Positions 45,961 through 55,881 of a DNA stretch of 64,000 nucleotides are shown here, piece after piece; position 1 is the first letter of the stretch, and the number at the start of each line of letters is the position of its first letter. The notes below the pieces were generated by a model. That model made no database searches. It was not told where the DNA came from and was given only the letters and a program-made list of their open reading frames with translations. A program made the position numbers and the translations under genes. This DNA comes from Clostridium tyrobutyricum DSM 2637 = ATCC 25755 = JCM 11008 (GTDB lineage Bacteria; Bacillota; Clostridia; Clostridiales; Clostridiaceae): the NCBI RefSeq assembly GCF_000359585.1, contig NZ_APMH01000012.1:36446-100445 (forward strand), read 5' to 3'.

Positions 45961-47145
45961 TTAAATAAACTTCCTTGCCAATTTGTCAAAGCTTTCCAAT
46001 GATTTCTCTATTTTATCATAGGAAATACAATAGGACAATCTAAAATGACCTGGGCATTTAAATGCAGATCCTGGAACTATGAGGAGATTAAATTTCTTGG
46101 CTTCTTTTGCAAATTCCACATCGTCTTGAATTAAAGATTTTGGAAACAAGTAAAAAGCTCCCTGTGGCTTAACACATGAAAAACCTATTTTAGTAAGATG
46201 TCCATATAAAAGATCCCTGTTTTTCTTATATATATTCACATCTACTTCTGCATCAAGACATTTTGCAATTACCCTTTGAAACAATGAAGGTGCATTTACA
46301 AATCCCAATATTCTATTTGCCACATTAAGAGCCTGCATTATATTGTCAAAATCATCTGCTTCACTGCTGCATACTACATATCCTATTCTCTCGCCTGGAA
46401 GTGAAAGTGATTTACTATAGGAATATCCAACAATTGAATTTCTATAGTAATTTAGAATATATGGAACTTTTACTCCATCATATACTATCTCTCTGTAAGG
46501 TTCATCTGAAATCAAATATATGCTGGTATTAAATTCATGCTGTTTTTTATCAAGAAGCTCAGATAAATTTTTAATAAGTTTTTCTGAATATACAATTCCT
46601 GTAGGATTATTAGGAGAATTTATTATTACTGCCTTTGTCTTGCTGTTTATCTTGGCTTCCAACTGATTTAAATCAGGTTCAAAAGTATCTGTATTTGAAG
46701 GTACAACTACAAGTTTCCCATTGAAATTGTGTGCATAGTTTTCATATTCCCCAAAAAATGGTGCAAATGTAACAACCTCATCACCTGGATTCAAAAGTGT
46801 CTTTAAAATAATATTTAGTCCTCCTGCAGCTCCACAGGCCATTATAAGATTATGTTCTGTCAATTTAAGACTGTACTTTTGATTTATATTCTGTGCAATT
46901 TTAGTCCTTACGTCATCATAACCGGAATTACTCATATATCCATGAACTAAATTAGGAGATTCACTGTTTAATATTTCCACTATTGAATTTTTTATATTTT
47001 CAGGCGGTTCTACATTTGGATTTCCAAGACTATAATCAAATACGTTTTCTTCTCCATATATGGAAGCCATTTTCTTTCCCTCTTCAAACATGGCTCTTAT
47101 TATAGAACTTTTGGATACATAATCTTTCATAATATCAGATATCAT
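45961..47145 (-). CDS. PLP-dependent class I/II aminotransferase
   Basis: 394 aa. AspC-like: FDYSLGNPNVEPP near 36, NSPNNPTGIVYSEKL near 172, SDEPYREIVYDG near 206 and the PLP Lys in YSYSKSLSLPGERIGY near 236. Donor and acceptor not decided by sequence. Follows the DUF815 ATPase gene after 16 nt with GGGGAG. Confidence 0.92.
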   Translation of the reverse strand: MISDIMKDYVSKSSIIRAMFEEGKKMASIYGEENVFDYSLGNPNVEPPENIKNSIVEILNSESPNLVHGYMSNSGYDDVRTKIAQNINQKYSLKLTEHNLIMACGAAGGLNIILKTLLNPGDEVVTFAPFFGEYENYAHNFNGKLVVVPSNTDTFEPDLNQLEAKINSKTKAVIINSPNNPTGIVYSEKLIKNLSELLDKKQHEFNTSIYLISDEPYREIVYDGVKVPYILNYYRNSIVGYSYSKSLSLPGERIGYVVCSSEADDFDNIMQALNVANRILGFVNAPSLFQRVIAKCLDAEVDVNIYKKNRDLLYGHLTKIGFSCVKPQGAFYLFPKSLIQDDVEFAKEAKKFNLLIVPGSAFKCPGHFRLSYCISYDKIEKSLESFDKLARKFI

Positions 47146-47161
47146 AAAATACTCCCCTTTT

Positions 47162-48535
47162 CTATTCTTTATCTAATGTGAGTTCATCGCCAACAAGCTT
47201 GTGTCCCTCAAGCCAGTCAATAAACTGTACTGCAGTCCTTGCAGATCTTCCATTATACCACATTTCCCATTTATTGGCCTCTCTATGTAGTATCTCTTTA
47301 TCTATATCTATTTTTCTTCTATTTGCAAGTCCATCTACAATTTCAAGATACTCCTTTTTGTCAGGAGATGAAAATAGTACATTTATACCAAATCTGTCTG
47401 CAAGAGAAAGTTTCTCCTGTTTACTATCTGATACATGCAATTCATCACTATCTTGTTCCCTGTCACTAAAGTATTCTTTTACAAGATGTCTTCTATTTGA
47501 GGTAGCATATATCAGGATATTACTTGATCTGCTTTCAAGACCACCTTCAAGTACTGACTTAAGCGTAGTATAACTCTCTTCATTATCTCCAAATACAAGA
47601 TCGTCTATAAATACTATAAATTTTTGAGATCTATTTTTAAGATTCCTTATTATCTCTGGGAAATCTACAATATAAGCTTTAGGAAGTTCTATCATTCTAA
47701 GTCCCTCTGCATAGTACTTGTTAAGTATGGCTTTTACTGTTGATGATTTACCTGTACCCCTGTCCCCATGAAGCAGTACATTGTTGGAACTAAATCCCTT
47801 TAAAAACTGAAGGGTATTTTCTATAACTACGGATCTTTCATCTTTGTAACCTATCAATTGTGAAAGTTGGATTGGATCCGGATTGCTTATGCCCTTAAAC
47901 TGTCCCTTTCCATCAATATGATCCCAAGCAAAAGCTCTATATTTGGCAAATTCTCCACATCCATAGTTTCCGTGGAAATTCTTAAGGTCATCAACACATT
48001 TGTCCCAGTTATCGCTGTTGTAAAATTTTTCCTTTATTGCCTTTATGTATTCAACAACCTCATCAGACTTTAGAGTTTTCTCTGTATCCCATTCTGGAAA
48101 TGCATTGACGACAAATTTATAATTGCTGTCTTCAAGAGATTTTGAAAGTCCATCTTTTATAATCCTGCCTTTAAATCTAGCTACTATTTGAAGGTTCTTA
48201 AGATCATTTTTTACAGCATTTTCTATGTCCTTTTGTCCTTCATATGGTTTGTTGAACTGTTGTTTGATTGAAAAAGGATTTTCATCAAATACAATTTTAT
48301 TTACTATATAATTTTCCAGGGAATTTGATCCGCTCTGTGCCAGCTTAAAAAAGAAATCATTGTACAAATCAGCTGTATTATCCAAATCCACCTTTTCTCC
48401 AGTTACATAGTCAAGAAGTACATACAAACTGCCTATTACCTTGTCCTTAAGCAAATTTCTATAAATAGAAATTGAATTTAGTGCCAATTTTGCATTTTCT
48501 ACTTCAAAACTGGTCCGAAAGTTTACGTTATGCAT
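47162..48535 (-). CDS. DUF815-family AAA+ ATPase
   Basis: 457 aa. N-terminal helical region then an AAA+ core: Walker A HGDRGTGKSSTV near residue 257, Walker B FIVFIDDLVFGD near 303, sensor ATSNRRHLVKE near 340, arginine finger region SLADRFGINVLF near 378. DUF815 is widespread but poorly characterised. ATG with AGGAGG. Cotranscribed with the aminotransferase. Confidence 0.92.
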   Translation of the reverse strand: MHNVNFRTSFEVENAKLALNSISIYRNLLKDKVIGSLYVLLDYVTGEKVDLDNTADLYNDFFFKLAQSGSNSLENYIVNKIVFDENPFSIKQQFNKPYEGQKDIENAVKNDLKNLQIVARFKGRIIKDGLSKSLEDSNYKFVVNAFPEWDTEKTLKSDEVVEYIKAIKEKFYNSDNWDKCVDDLKNFHGNYGCGEFAKYRAFAWDHIDGKGQFKGISNPDPIQLSQLIGYKDERSVVIENTLQFLKGFSSNNVLLHGDRGTGKSSTVKAILNKYYAEGLRMIELPKAYIVDFPEIIRNLKNRSQKFIVFIDDLVFGDNEESYTTLKSVLEGGLESRSSNILIYATSNRRHLVKEYFSDREQDSDELHVSDSKQEKLSLADRFGINVLFSSPDKKEYLEIVDGLANRRKIDIDKEILHREANKWEMWYNGRSARTAVQFIDWLEGHKLVGDELTLDKE

Positions 48536-48592
48536 AAAATGCCTCCTAAAGTATTATAAATATATTTAAATATATTTTAACACACTAAATTA

Positions 48593-48625
48593 AAAAAGGC
48601 ACTCTCTAATGCTAGAAAGCACCTT
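48593..48625 (-). terminator. Nitroreductase terminator
   Basis: 12-pair RNA stem with three G-U pairs (AAGGTGCTTTCT/AGAGAGTGCCTT) followed by six U on the minus strand. Confidence 0.85.
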
Positions 48626-48641
48626 GTAATACACTCATATT

Positions 48642-49241
48642 TTATTTGAACACTTTTATCCTATCTTCCAGTGGTAAAAAATCCTTTTTGTCCGCTGGAG
48701 AAATTATATTTCCAAAAGGCATCTGTGCAATAAGTTGCCAATCTTCAGGTATGTCATATGTTTTTCTTACTTCATTGTCTATTAGAGGATTATAATGCTG
48801 TACTGAAGCTCCAAGCCCTTCAACTTCAAGGGAAGTCCATATTATATATTGAAGAATTCCTGAAGCCTGCTGGGACCAGATAGGGAAATTGTTCTTGTAT
48901 GTTGCAAATTGCTTCTGAAGATTTTTTACAACATCCTGATCTTCAAAATATAAGATAGTTCCATATCCATTTTTAAAAGAATTTATCTTTTCTTCTGTTC
49001 CAGAAAAACTTTCTGCAGGAACTATCTTTTTAAGCTCAGCTTTTGTAATATCCCATAATTTATCGTGATATTCATCCAAAAGTACAACCACCCTGGAGCT
49101 TTGAGAATTAAATGCTGAAGGAGAATTTTTTACCGCCCTGTTGACCAATTTCAGTATTTTATCATGAGAAACTACTTTTTCCTTTCCTATAGCATATATA
49201 CTACGTCTGCTTTCCAATGCTTCATGAAAACTTTTACTCAT
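48642..49241 (-). CDS. Nitroreductase-family protein (YdgI/fatty-acid-repression type)
   Basis: 199 aa. FHEALESRRSIYAIGKEKV at the N-terminus, SPSAFNSQSSRVVVL near 43, LEVEGLGASVQHYNPLID near 140 and MPFGNIISP near 173. FMN oxidoreductase of the subgroup with Streptococcus/Bacillus YdgI. Start at MSKSFHEA with GGAGGTG; the longer ORF has no site. Confidence 0.9.
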   Translation of the reverse strand: MSKSFHEALESRRSIYAIGKEKVVSHDKILKLVNRAVKNSPSAFNSQSSRVVVLLDEYHDKLWDITKAELKKIVPAESFSGTEEKINSFKNGYGTILYFEDQDVVKNLQKQFATYKNNFPIWSQQASGILQYIIWTSLEVEGLGASVQHYNPLIDNEVRKTYDIPEDWQLIAQMPFGNIISPADKKDFLPLEDRIKVFK

Positions 49242-49411
49242 AATTCTACACCTCCAAATTGTATTCAAAAACAAACTAATTTATATACTAATATTGTATA
49301 CTAATACTTAAATATTTTAAATATTGTTTTATGGGAAACTTAAATTTTATTGTAACTATACATATAAAACTTACATATTAATAAATAGAAGCAAGGAATA
49401 GGAGTTATGAA

Positions 49412-49834
49412 ATGTACGATTTTAGATATGACAAATATGAACCGGAATATACTGTACCTTATATTCAGTTTATTCCAGTGCCCGTATTTATGCCAAGACA
49501 GCCCGGTGGAATTTATGGCAGGCCCACAGGGCGGCCACCTCAAGGTGGAATATCAGGTTCCGGCATGCCTCCTGGGCCTCCTCCATCCAAAGCACCCGCA
49601 AAGCGTCCACCCAAGCAGGGGGGGCCTGGTCAACAAGCTAAATCAATAGATGGTTCTTCTCTAAAACCATGTAGATTCAAATATGTGTATATTTGGCCAA
49701 AAAGAGGCCCTGGATTCTGGGCATGGTTGATTAATATAGGGAGAAACTCCATATCAGGTTACAGGTGGTATAGAGGCAGATGGGCATATTTTGGAATGGA
49801 TCTAAAACAGATAGATAGCTTTTTATGTTATTAA
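49412..49834 (+). CDS. Pro/Gly-rich protein with conserved aromatic C-terminal domain
   Basis: 140 aa. N-terminal aromatic segment (YDKYEPEYTVPYIQFIPVPVF), a low-complexity Pro/Gly/Arg/Lys linker (residues 29-75) and a C-terminal domain rich in Trp/Tyr (VYIWPKRGPGFWAWL, GYRWYRGRWAYFGMDLKQID). I recall similar C-terminal domains only from uncharacterised clostridial proteins; a spore-coat or surface role is a guess. The linker DNA is GC-rich against its surroundings. ATG with AGGAGTT. Confidence 0.8.
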   Translation: MYDFRYDKYEPEYTVPYIQFIPVPVFMPRQPGGIYGRPTGRPPQGGISGSGMPPGPPPSKAPAKRPPKQGGPGQQAKSIDGSSLKPCRFKYVYIWPKRGPGFWAWLINIGRNSISGYRWYRGRWAYFGMDLKQIDSFLCY

Positions 49835-49841
49835 CAGTTTT

Positions 49842-49880
49842 AAAAACAAAACCGGGTGTATTCATCCGGTTTTGTTTTTG
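49842..49880 (+). terminator. Terminator of Pro/Gly-rich gene
   Basis: 14-bp stem AAAAACAAAACCGG/CCGGTTTTGTTTTT, 10-nt loop. Confidence 0.92.
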
Positions 49881-49998
49881 TGCAAAATTTATTCTATACC
49901 TTTATAATAAAAAATGTTATACTTTTGATATATAATAACTCGTATTTTGTCGATTAACTATTAAATTATTATAAAAATTGAGGTAGGTGCTTTTAGTC

Positions 49999-50571
49999 TT
50001 GGAAACATTACGTAATAAAATTTTAAAATATGGACATGCAATAGATGAAAATATTTTAAAAGTGGACTCATTTTTAAATCATCAGGTAGATCCAAATTTG
50101 ATGTATGATATAGGAACTAATTTTAAAAATTATTTTAAAGATAAAAATATTACAAAGGTATTTACTATTGAAAGTTCTGGAATAGCTCCTGCAGTTATGA
50201 CTGCACTTCAGATGAACATACCTATGGTTACATTGAAGAAAAATACATCAAAGATTTTAAATGATGACTTTTATCAAACAACTATACATTCATTTACAAA
50301 AGAGATAGATTATACTCTGACTTTATCAAAAAAATACATAACATCTAAAGACAACATATTAATTGTAGATGATTTCCTTGCAAATGGCGAAGCTGCATCT
50401 GGAGCTTGCAGACTTGTAGAAGAAATTGGAGCAAAAGTAGCTGGAATAGGTATAGTTATAGAAAAATCATTCCAGCCAGGACGTAAATTATTAGATGACA
50501 AAGGCTATGATGTATACTCACTTGCTCGTATTTCCAAGCTTGGAAAAGGTCTAATTGAATTTATAAAGTAG
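49999..50571 (+). CDS. xpt: Xanthine phosphoribosyltransferase
   Basis: 190 aa. Salvages xanthine to XMP with PRPP. Type I PRTase: [16 protein letters not shown] near residue 122 (PRPP loop), [20 protein letters not shown] near 60 and FQPGRKLLD near 155. TTG at 49999 chosen, 9 nt after GAGGTAGGTG, giving the usual length; the GTG inside that site (49987) is unlikely. No purine riboswitch is visible in the 100-bp leader and no permease gene follows. Confidence 0.95.
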   Translation: METLRNKILKYGHAIDENILKVDSFLNHQVDPNLMYDIGTNFKNYFKDKNITKVFTIESSGIAPAVMTALQMNIPMVTLKKNTSKILNDDFYQTTIHSFTKEIDYTLTLSKKYITSKDNILIVDDFLANGEAASGACRLVEEIGAKVAGIGIVIEKSFQPGRKLLDDKGYDVYSLARISKLGKGLIEFIK

Positions 50572-50583
50572 CTGCTGATTTCC

Positions 50584-50621
50584 CTATAACAACTGATATT
50601 ATGTCAGTTGTTATAGTTTTT
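50584..50621 (+). terminator. xpt terminator
   Basis: 13-bp stem CTATAACAACTGA/TCAGTTGTTATAG, 7-nt loop, then TTTTT. Confidence 0.93.
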
Positions 50622-50640
50622 ATGCAAAATTATGTTAATC

Positions 50641-51414
50641 TCATCTACTGTTTTTCAGCCACTTTTCAAATTTATCTGCCTGTATATTTTCGTATATGCA
50701 ATAAACAAGAGGAAATATTCTATTTAGCACTTCAGAAATACTATAAAAAACAGATGGATATATGGAATCCTTATCCTTTTCTATGCCTTTTATTATCTTA
50801 TCTGCAACTTTTGAAGGAGACTGTACAGGCCATGGCATTGGTGCGTTTTTCCCTCCAGCCTTTCTAAAAAATTTAGTGTTGGTAGCTACAGGATAAGCCA
50901 GTGCAAGTTTTCCTCTATTTTTCATCTCATACCTGTAGGTCCTTGCAAATTGATGAATAGCTGATTTAGCTGAACAATACAGTGTATAACCAGGCAACGC
51001 CACATTATGTACGGCTGAACAGGTTATTACCATAAAATATTCTTTCTTGCCATTAATTGCTTTCATCTTCTGTGCAGAATATATTGGGGACAATACATCC
51101 GTGTCGTATATTCTCTTGTTATGCTCCCAGTCCGGCTCTATTATTTCTTCACAATATGCAAAGCCTGCATTGGCTATAAAAATATCAACTTTTCCAAGTT
51201 TGTGAAGTGCAAATTCAAATAACTCATCTACTTTTTCACTTTTTGATATATCACAGGAAAATGGGATTACCTTTTCTCCATAGCTATCTATTGTATCCAC
51301 ATTTCTAGCTACTGCTATTATCCTGACATCATATCGTTGAAGTTTTTCAAGCAGTTCCCTCCCTATTCCAGAAGATGCACCAGTTAATATTATGTTTTTG
51401 CCATCTATATTCAT
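50641..51414 (-). CDS. Short-chain dehydrogenase/reductase
   Basis: 257 aa. NAD(P) motif TGASSGIGREL, NAG in FIANAGFAY near 87, Ser in TCSAVHN near 137, catalytic YTLYCSAKSA (Tyr-X3-Lys) near 150. C-terminal hydrophobic segment (VLNRIFPLVYCIYENI). Substrate unknown. Monocistronic. Confidence 0.9.
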   Translation of the reverse strand: MNIDGKNIILTGASSGIGRELLEKLQRYDVRIIAVARNVDTIDSYGEKVIPFSCDISKSEKVDELFEFALHKLGKVDIFIANAGFAYCEEIIEPDWEHNKRIYDTDVLSPIYSAQKMKAINGKKEYFMVITCSAVHNVALPGYTLYCSAKSAIHQFARTYRYEMKNRGKLALAYPVATNTKFFRKAGGKNAPMPWPVQSPSKVADKIIKGIEKDKDSIYPSVFYSISEVLNRIFPLVYCIYENIQADKFEKWLKNSR

Positions 51415-51622
51415 TTATATTATCACTTCTCTCCAATATATATTATATACCATAGATAATAAATCTATTTAAATATAATGCTGTATTTATATTTAATATA
51501 CCATAATGCATCATCAGTGTAGTTAAAATTATATTAACAAAATTTACAGAACTTTTTAAGGATATTTTAAGTTTCTTTAGTGAAAATATATCTATACTCA
51601 ATTAATGGAAGGAGCACAAAAT

Positions 51623-53236
51623 ATGCGAAAGGCATTTTTCAAAGAACATATTGTTCAAATAGGATTAATTTTAATACTACTGATATCTTTATTCACTTGC
51701 ATATACAGTATATCCAATTACAAATCCAGTACAAATACAAACAAAATGGCAGTTAATCAAAATATGCCTGCCAACCAGGATAAAAATAATATGAGAGCAA
51801 AGGGGCATAGATCAAATTTTTCAAATAAAAATACCAGCTTTCCAACTAAGAGTCCTCAACAACATAATAATACACAGCTGCATAATGGTACACAAAGAAA
51901 CATGAATAGAGGTTTTGGAAATACAAATAATAAATATGCACCGGTCCTTACTCTGTATTTTGTATTATTTTTAATACTCTTTATAATAATGTATCGATTA
52001 TTTATCAATAAGAAATTGAACTTCAGTCTTACAAATAAGAAATTATCAATTGCTCTACTGCTATGCATAGGAGCATTGATAAGAATATCTCTTTCAACAG
52101 TAATGGAAGGTTACAGTGGAGACATGATGCTGTTCAATAACTGGGCATCAAGTGCAGCTAAGAATTTTGCAAATTTTTATTCAAGTGCCAATTCAAGTGA
52201 CTATCCTCCTCTATACATATATATATTGTTTTTAATAGGCAAACTTACAAGTATAAGTGGATTGAGTTTATATTACTCCATACTTTTAAAACTTCCATCC
52301 ATAATAGCCGATATAGGAACAGCTTATTTAATATATAGATTGGCCAAAAAATACATTTCCGTGGAATCAGGCTTATTATTAAGTGTATTTTATATATTCA
52401 ATCCGGCAGTTTTTATAGATTCAACTCTATGGGGACAGGTAGATTCTTTCTTTGCACTACTAATAGTAATTTCAGTATTTTTAATATGTGAAGGAAAAGC
52501 TGTTTTTTCGTCTGTGATATTCACCCTATCAGTACTTATGAAACCTCAAGGGATAATATTTTTACCTGTTTTACTTTTCGAGATCATAAGAAGACGGAAC
52601 ATAGGATTATTTATAAAGTGCTTAATTTCCGCTATTGCAGCTGCTGTAGTTGTCATATTACCATTTTCCAGCGGACAAAGCATACTATGGATCTTCAAAC
52701 TGTATTCAAAAACCATATCTGAGTATCCATATGCATCTGTGAATGGTTTTAATTTCTATAGTCTTATAGGGGCAAATTATGAACAAAGTTCAAATACATT
52801 CTTCATTTTCAGTTATGGCACATGGGGAATTATTGCAATCACAGCTATAACTTTGTTATCACTGTATATATACATTAAAAATAAAAATAGAGAATTTGCA
52901 TTTGCTGCAGCTCTAGTTCAAATTTCAGGAGTCTTCACATTTTCAACAGGCATGCATGAAAGATATTTATTTCCTGCTTTGGTACTGGCAATTTTAAGCT
53001 ATGTATATTTAAAAGATAAACGATTCTTTGTATTGTTTCTAGGATACAGTATTACAATCTATGGGAATATCTATTATATTCTGTTTGGAAAATCAGGTAT
53101 TATGAACTCAAATTCCCATAGTATGCTGTCTGATGGTATTTCACTTTTGAATATAATATTGTTTATATATCTGATAAAAATATTGATTGATATAACCAAA
53201 AAAAATAAATTATTAAACCTAGAAAGGATTGAATAA
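51623..53236 (+). CDS. GT-C family membrane glycosyltransferase
   Basis: About 537 aa. One N-terminal TM (about 12-32), a polar Asn/Gln-rich external segment (35-110), then ten or so TMs. GYSGDMMLFNNWA and SSDYPPLYIYILFLIGK are typical of lipid-linked mannosyl/glucosyltransferases of GT-C fold; YDQVDSFF-type motif appears as WGQVDSFFALL, and GMHERYLFPALVL near 455. Probably uses a polyprenyl-phosphate sugar. Start at MRKAFF with AAGGAGC. galU follows after 2 nt, suggesting UDP-glucose-linked surface glycan synthesis. Confidence 0.85.
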   Translation: MRKAFFKEHIVQIGLILILLISLFTCIYSISNYKSSTNTNKMAVNQNMPANQDKNNMRAKGHRSNFSNKNTSFPTKSPQQHNNTQLHNGTQRNMNRGFGNTNNKYAPVLTLYFVLFLILFIIMYRLFINKKLNFSLTNKKLSIALLLCIGALIRISLSTVMEGYSGDMMLFNNWASSAAKNFANFYSSANSSDYPPLYIYILFLIGKLTSISGLSLYYSILLKLPSIIADIGTAYLIYRLAKKYISVESGLLLSVFYIFNPAVFIDSTLWGQVDSFFALLIVISVFLICEGKAVFSSVIFTLSVLMKPQGIIFLPVLLFEIIRRRNIGLFIKCLISAIAAAVVVILPFSSGQSILWIFKLYSKTISEYPYASVNGFNFYSLIGANYEQSSNTFFIFSYGTWGIIAITAITLLSLYIYIKNKNREFAFAAALVQISGVFTFSTGMHERYLFPALVLAILSYVYLKDKRFFVLFLGYSITIYGNIYYILFGKSGIMNSNSHSMLSDGISLLNIILFIYLIKILIDITKKNKLLNLERIE

Positions 53237-53238
53237 TT

Positions 53239-54117
53239 ATGAGTATAAAAAAAGCTATAATTCCGGCTGCAGGACTGGGAACGAGATTTTTACCTGCTAC
53301 AAAATCGCAACCTAAGGAAATGCTTCCGATTGTGGATAAACCAACCATTCAGTATATAGTTGAGGAAGCTGTTGCTTCTGGAATTGAAGAAATATTGATA
53401 ATAACCGGTAGAAATAAAAGATCTATTGAGGATCATTTCGACAAATCCATGGAATTGGAAAATGAATTAAAAAACAAGGGCAAAAATGATCTTTTAAAAA
53501 TTGTCAGAGATATTTCAAACATGGCTGATATATACTATATAAGACAAAAAGAGCCTAAAGGTCTAGGACATGCCATAGGTCTTGCCAAAAGTTTTATAGA
53601 TAAGAGTCCCTTTGCTGTTATGCTTGGAGATGACATAGTAGACTCCACAACTCCCTGCTTAAAACAACTTATGAAATGCCATGACAAGTACAATTCTTCT
53701 ATACTTGGAGTACAGCACGTAGAAAAAGATGCTGTATCCAAGTATGGGATCATAAGCGGCAGTAAAATTGAAGACAGGGTATACAAAATTGAAGACCTTA
53801 TAGAAAAACCAAGTATTGAAAAAGCTCCTTCTAATATAGCTATTCTTGGACGATATATAATTACACCGGAGATATTTAATATAATAGAAAACACCAAACC
53901 TGACAAAAGTGGTGAAATACAATTGACAGATGCACTGAGGGAATTGTCAAAGCATGAGGAAATACATGCATATTCCTTTGAAGGTCAGAGATTTGATGCA
54001 GGAGATAAATTCGGATTTTTACAGGCAAATATACACTATGCATTAAAAAAAGATAAATTAAGAAATAAACTTATTAAATACATGGAAAATATCATGCCTC
54101 AAAATTGTCTTAAATAG
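53239..54117 (+). CDS. galU: UTP-glucose-1-phosphate uridylyltransferase
   Basis: 292 aa. Makes UDP-glucose. Nucleotide motif AIIPAAGLGTRFLPATKSQPKE near the start, VDKPTIQYIVEEAV, MLGDDIV near 130 and GIISGSKIEDRVYKIEDLIEKP near 170. ATG with AGAAAGGA; translationally close to the glycosyltransferase. Confidence 0.97.
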   Translation: MSIKKAIIPAAGLGTRFLPATKSQPKEMLPIVDKPTIQYIVEEAVASGIEEILIITGRNKRSIEDHFDKSMELENELKNKGKNDLLKIVRDISNMADIYYIRQKEPKGLGHAIGLAKSFIDKSPFAVMLGDDIVDSTTPCLKQLMKCHDKYNSSILGVQHVEKDAVSKYGIISGSKIEDRVYKIEDLIEKPSIEKAPSNIAILGRYIITPEIFNIIENTKPDKSGEIQLTDALRELSKHEEIHAYSFEGQRFDAGDKFGFLQANIHYALKKDKLRNKLIKYMENIMPQNCLK

Positions 54118-54125
54118 ATTTTAGA

Positions 54126-54180
54126 AATAATATCAAAATGGGAATTAATAATAAAATTTCCCATTTTGGTATTATTTTTT
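54126..54180 (+). terminator. galU terminator
   Basis: 19-bp stem (AATAATATCAAAATGGGAA and complement, one mismatch) followed by seven T. Confidence 0.95.
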
Positions 54181-54290
54181 CCCATAATTGCACTTTGATT
54201 TAATCTTGCATATGTATAATCCTCTTTATGTAAATGTTTTGATATTGGCGTGATTTATGCTTGTTTTAAATAAGTAAAGAAGGTGTTTAT

Positions 54291-54989
54291 ATGAGGACAT
54301 GTTATGTAACAGAATTTAAAAATTTAATAGGCTACAAAGATGGTTTGGAATTACAGAATAGAGCCTTTAAATTCGTAGTACAAAATAATATGGATGGAAT
54401 TTTATTACTGCTTCAGCACAAACCAGTAATTACAATTGGTAAAAGTGGTGGAATTGATAATTTACTTGTTTCTAGGAAAGCTTTAAATAGATTTGGAATT
54501 GAACTATATAAATCTTCAAGAGGTGGGAATATTACCTATCACGGTCCAGGGCAACTTGTTGCCTACCCCATATTGAATCTTGGCAAGTTTCAGAAAGATG
54601 CTCACTGGTATTTGAGGCAGCTGGAAACAGTAGTTATGAATACAGTAAGATATTATGGAGTAAAAGCTGGAATAAAGCCAAAATATACTGGAGTATGGGT
54701 AGGGAATCAAAAAATTGCAGCAATAGGTGTAGGAATAAGAAAGTGGATAACAAAGCACGGCTTTGCCCTCAATATATGTGTAAATAAAGATCATTTCAAA
54801 TTGATAACTCCCTGCGGTATAAGTGAATTCGGTATATGTTCTCTGGAGGATTTCATACGTAATCCAGACTATAATGGAATTGTATCAAATATTAAAGAAA
54901 GTTTTAAAGATGTTTTCAGTACAGAGCTGATTGATAAAAGCACAATAAAAGATTGGAAGGGAAGTGAGTACATTGAATACAAGGCCTGA
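54291..54989 (+). CDS. lipB: Octanoyl-[carrier]:protein transferase
   Basis: 232 aa. Moves octanoate to lipoyl domains. RGGNITYHGPGQLVAYPI near residue 74, catalytic Lys in KIAAIGVGIRKWITKHG near 140 and Cys in TPCGISEFG near 175. ATG with GAAGGTG. Overlaps lipA. Confidence 0.96.
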   Translation: MRTCYVTEFKNLIGYKDGLELQNRAFKFVVQNNMDGILLLLQHKPVITIGKSGGIDNLLVSRKALNRFGIELYKSSRGGNITYHGPGQLVAYPILNLGKFQKDAHWYLRQLETVVMNTVRYYGVKAGIKPKYTGVWVGNQKIAAIGVGIRKWITKHGFALNICVNKDHFKLITPCGISEFGICSLEDFIRNPDYNGIVSNIKESFKDVFSTELIDKSTIKDWKGSEYIEYKA

Positions 54990-55842
54990 GTGGTTGAAAA
55001 TGAAAGCTCCTGACTCTGATGTACTTGATAAAATGGAAAAAATATTTCAAAATCTTTCTCTTCATACTGTCTGCGAAAGTGCCATATGCCCTAATATAGG
55101 TAAATGCTTCAAGAGTGGAACTGCAACTTTCATGATTATGGGAGGAACATGTACAAGAAATTGCAGATTTTGTGCTGTTACCAAAGGAATACCCTCTGCC
55201 CTGGATGAAAATGAACCTGAAAATGTAGCACTGGCAAGTAAAAAATTAGGTCTTAGGCACATAGTTGTAACCTCAGTTACAAGAGATGATTTGGAAGATG
55301 GAGGTGCAGAGCATTTTGTTAAAACTGTAAAACAGCTTCGAAAATACAATCCAAATTCAACTGTAGAACTCTTAATACCGGATTTAAAGGGAAACTGGAG
55401 TGCACTAAAAAAAATAGTTGAATGCAAACCTGATATAATAAACCACAATATTGAAACTGTTTCGTGTCTTTACAGCAAAGTAAGGCCAATGGCAGTATAC
55501 AAGAGATCAATTGAACTTCTACATCAAGTAAAATCCATGGATAACAGCATATACACTAAATGCGGTATAATGGTGGGACTGGGGGAAAGTGAAGAACAGG
55601 TTGTTGAAGTTATGGATGATCTTATAAAAGTGAATTGTGATATTCTCACTATAGGTCAATACCTAAGGCCGTCCAAACGGCATCTGCCTGTCAAAGAATA
55701 TATAACTCCGGAAATTTTTAAGAAATATAAGACTATAGCATTAAAAAAAGGATTCAAATTTGCAGCATCCGGTCCTTATGTTAGAAGTTCCTATCAGGCT
55801 TCCATAGGAATTGATACTGTTAAAAGATATGGTTCCAATTAA
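54964..55842 (+). CDS. lipA: Lipoyl synthase
   Basis: 292 aa (GTG start) or 289 aa (TTG at 54973, better spaced from AAGTGAG). Radical SAM enzyme inserting two sulfurs. Auxiliary cluster CESAICPNIGKC near 38-49, SAM cluster CTRNCRFC near 63-70, terminal SSYQAS Ser ligand. Overlaps lipB by 17-26 nt, so both are made together. Confidence 0.96.
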   Translation: MSTLNTRPEWLKMKAPDSDVLDKMEKIFQNLSLHTVCESAICPNIGKCFKSGTATFMIMGGTCTRNCRFCAVTKGIPSALDENEPENVALASKKLGLRHIVVTSVTRDDLEDGGAEHFVKTVKQLRKYNPNSTVELLIPDLKGNWSALKKIVECKPDIINHNIETVSCLYSKVRPMAVYKRSIELLHQVKSMDNSIYTKCGIMVGLGESEEQVVEVMDDLIKVNCDILTIGQYLRPSKRHLPVKEYITPEIFKKYKTIALKKGFKFAASGPYVRSSYQASIGIDTVKRYGSN

Positions 55843-55845
55843 GCA

Positions 55846-55880
55846 AAACCTGCATAATTATTGGATTATGCAGGTTTATT
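55846..55880. terminator. lipBA terminator (also opposing gene)
   Basis: 12-bp stem AAACCTGCATAA/TTATGCAGGTTT then ATTTTTATTT; convergent with the mini-kinase gene. Confidence 0.92.
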
Positions 55881-55881
55881 T

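Noticed and set aside
49881..49998. Purine riboswitch ahead of xpt
   Set aside because: The 100-bp leader lacks the conserved TCTACC and paired loop sequences of the purine aptamer.
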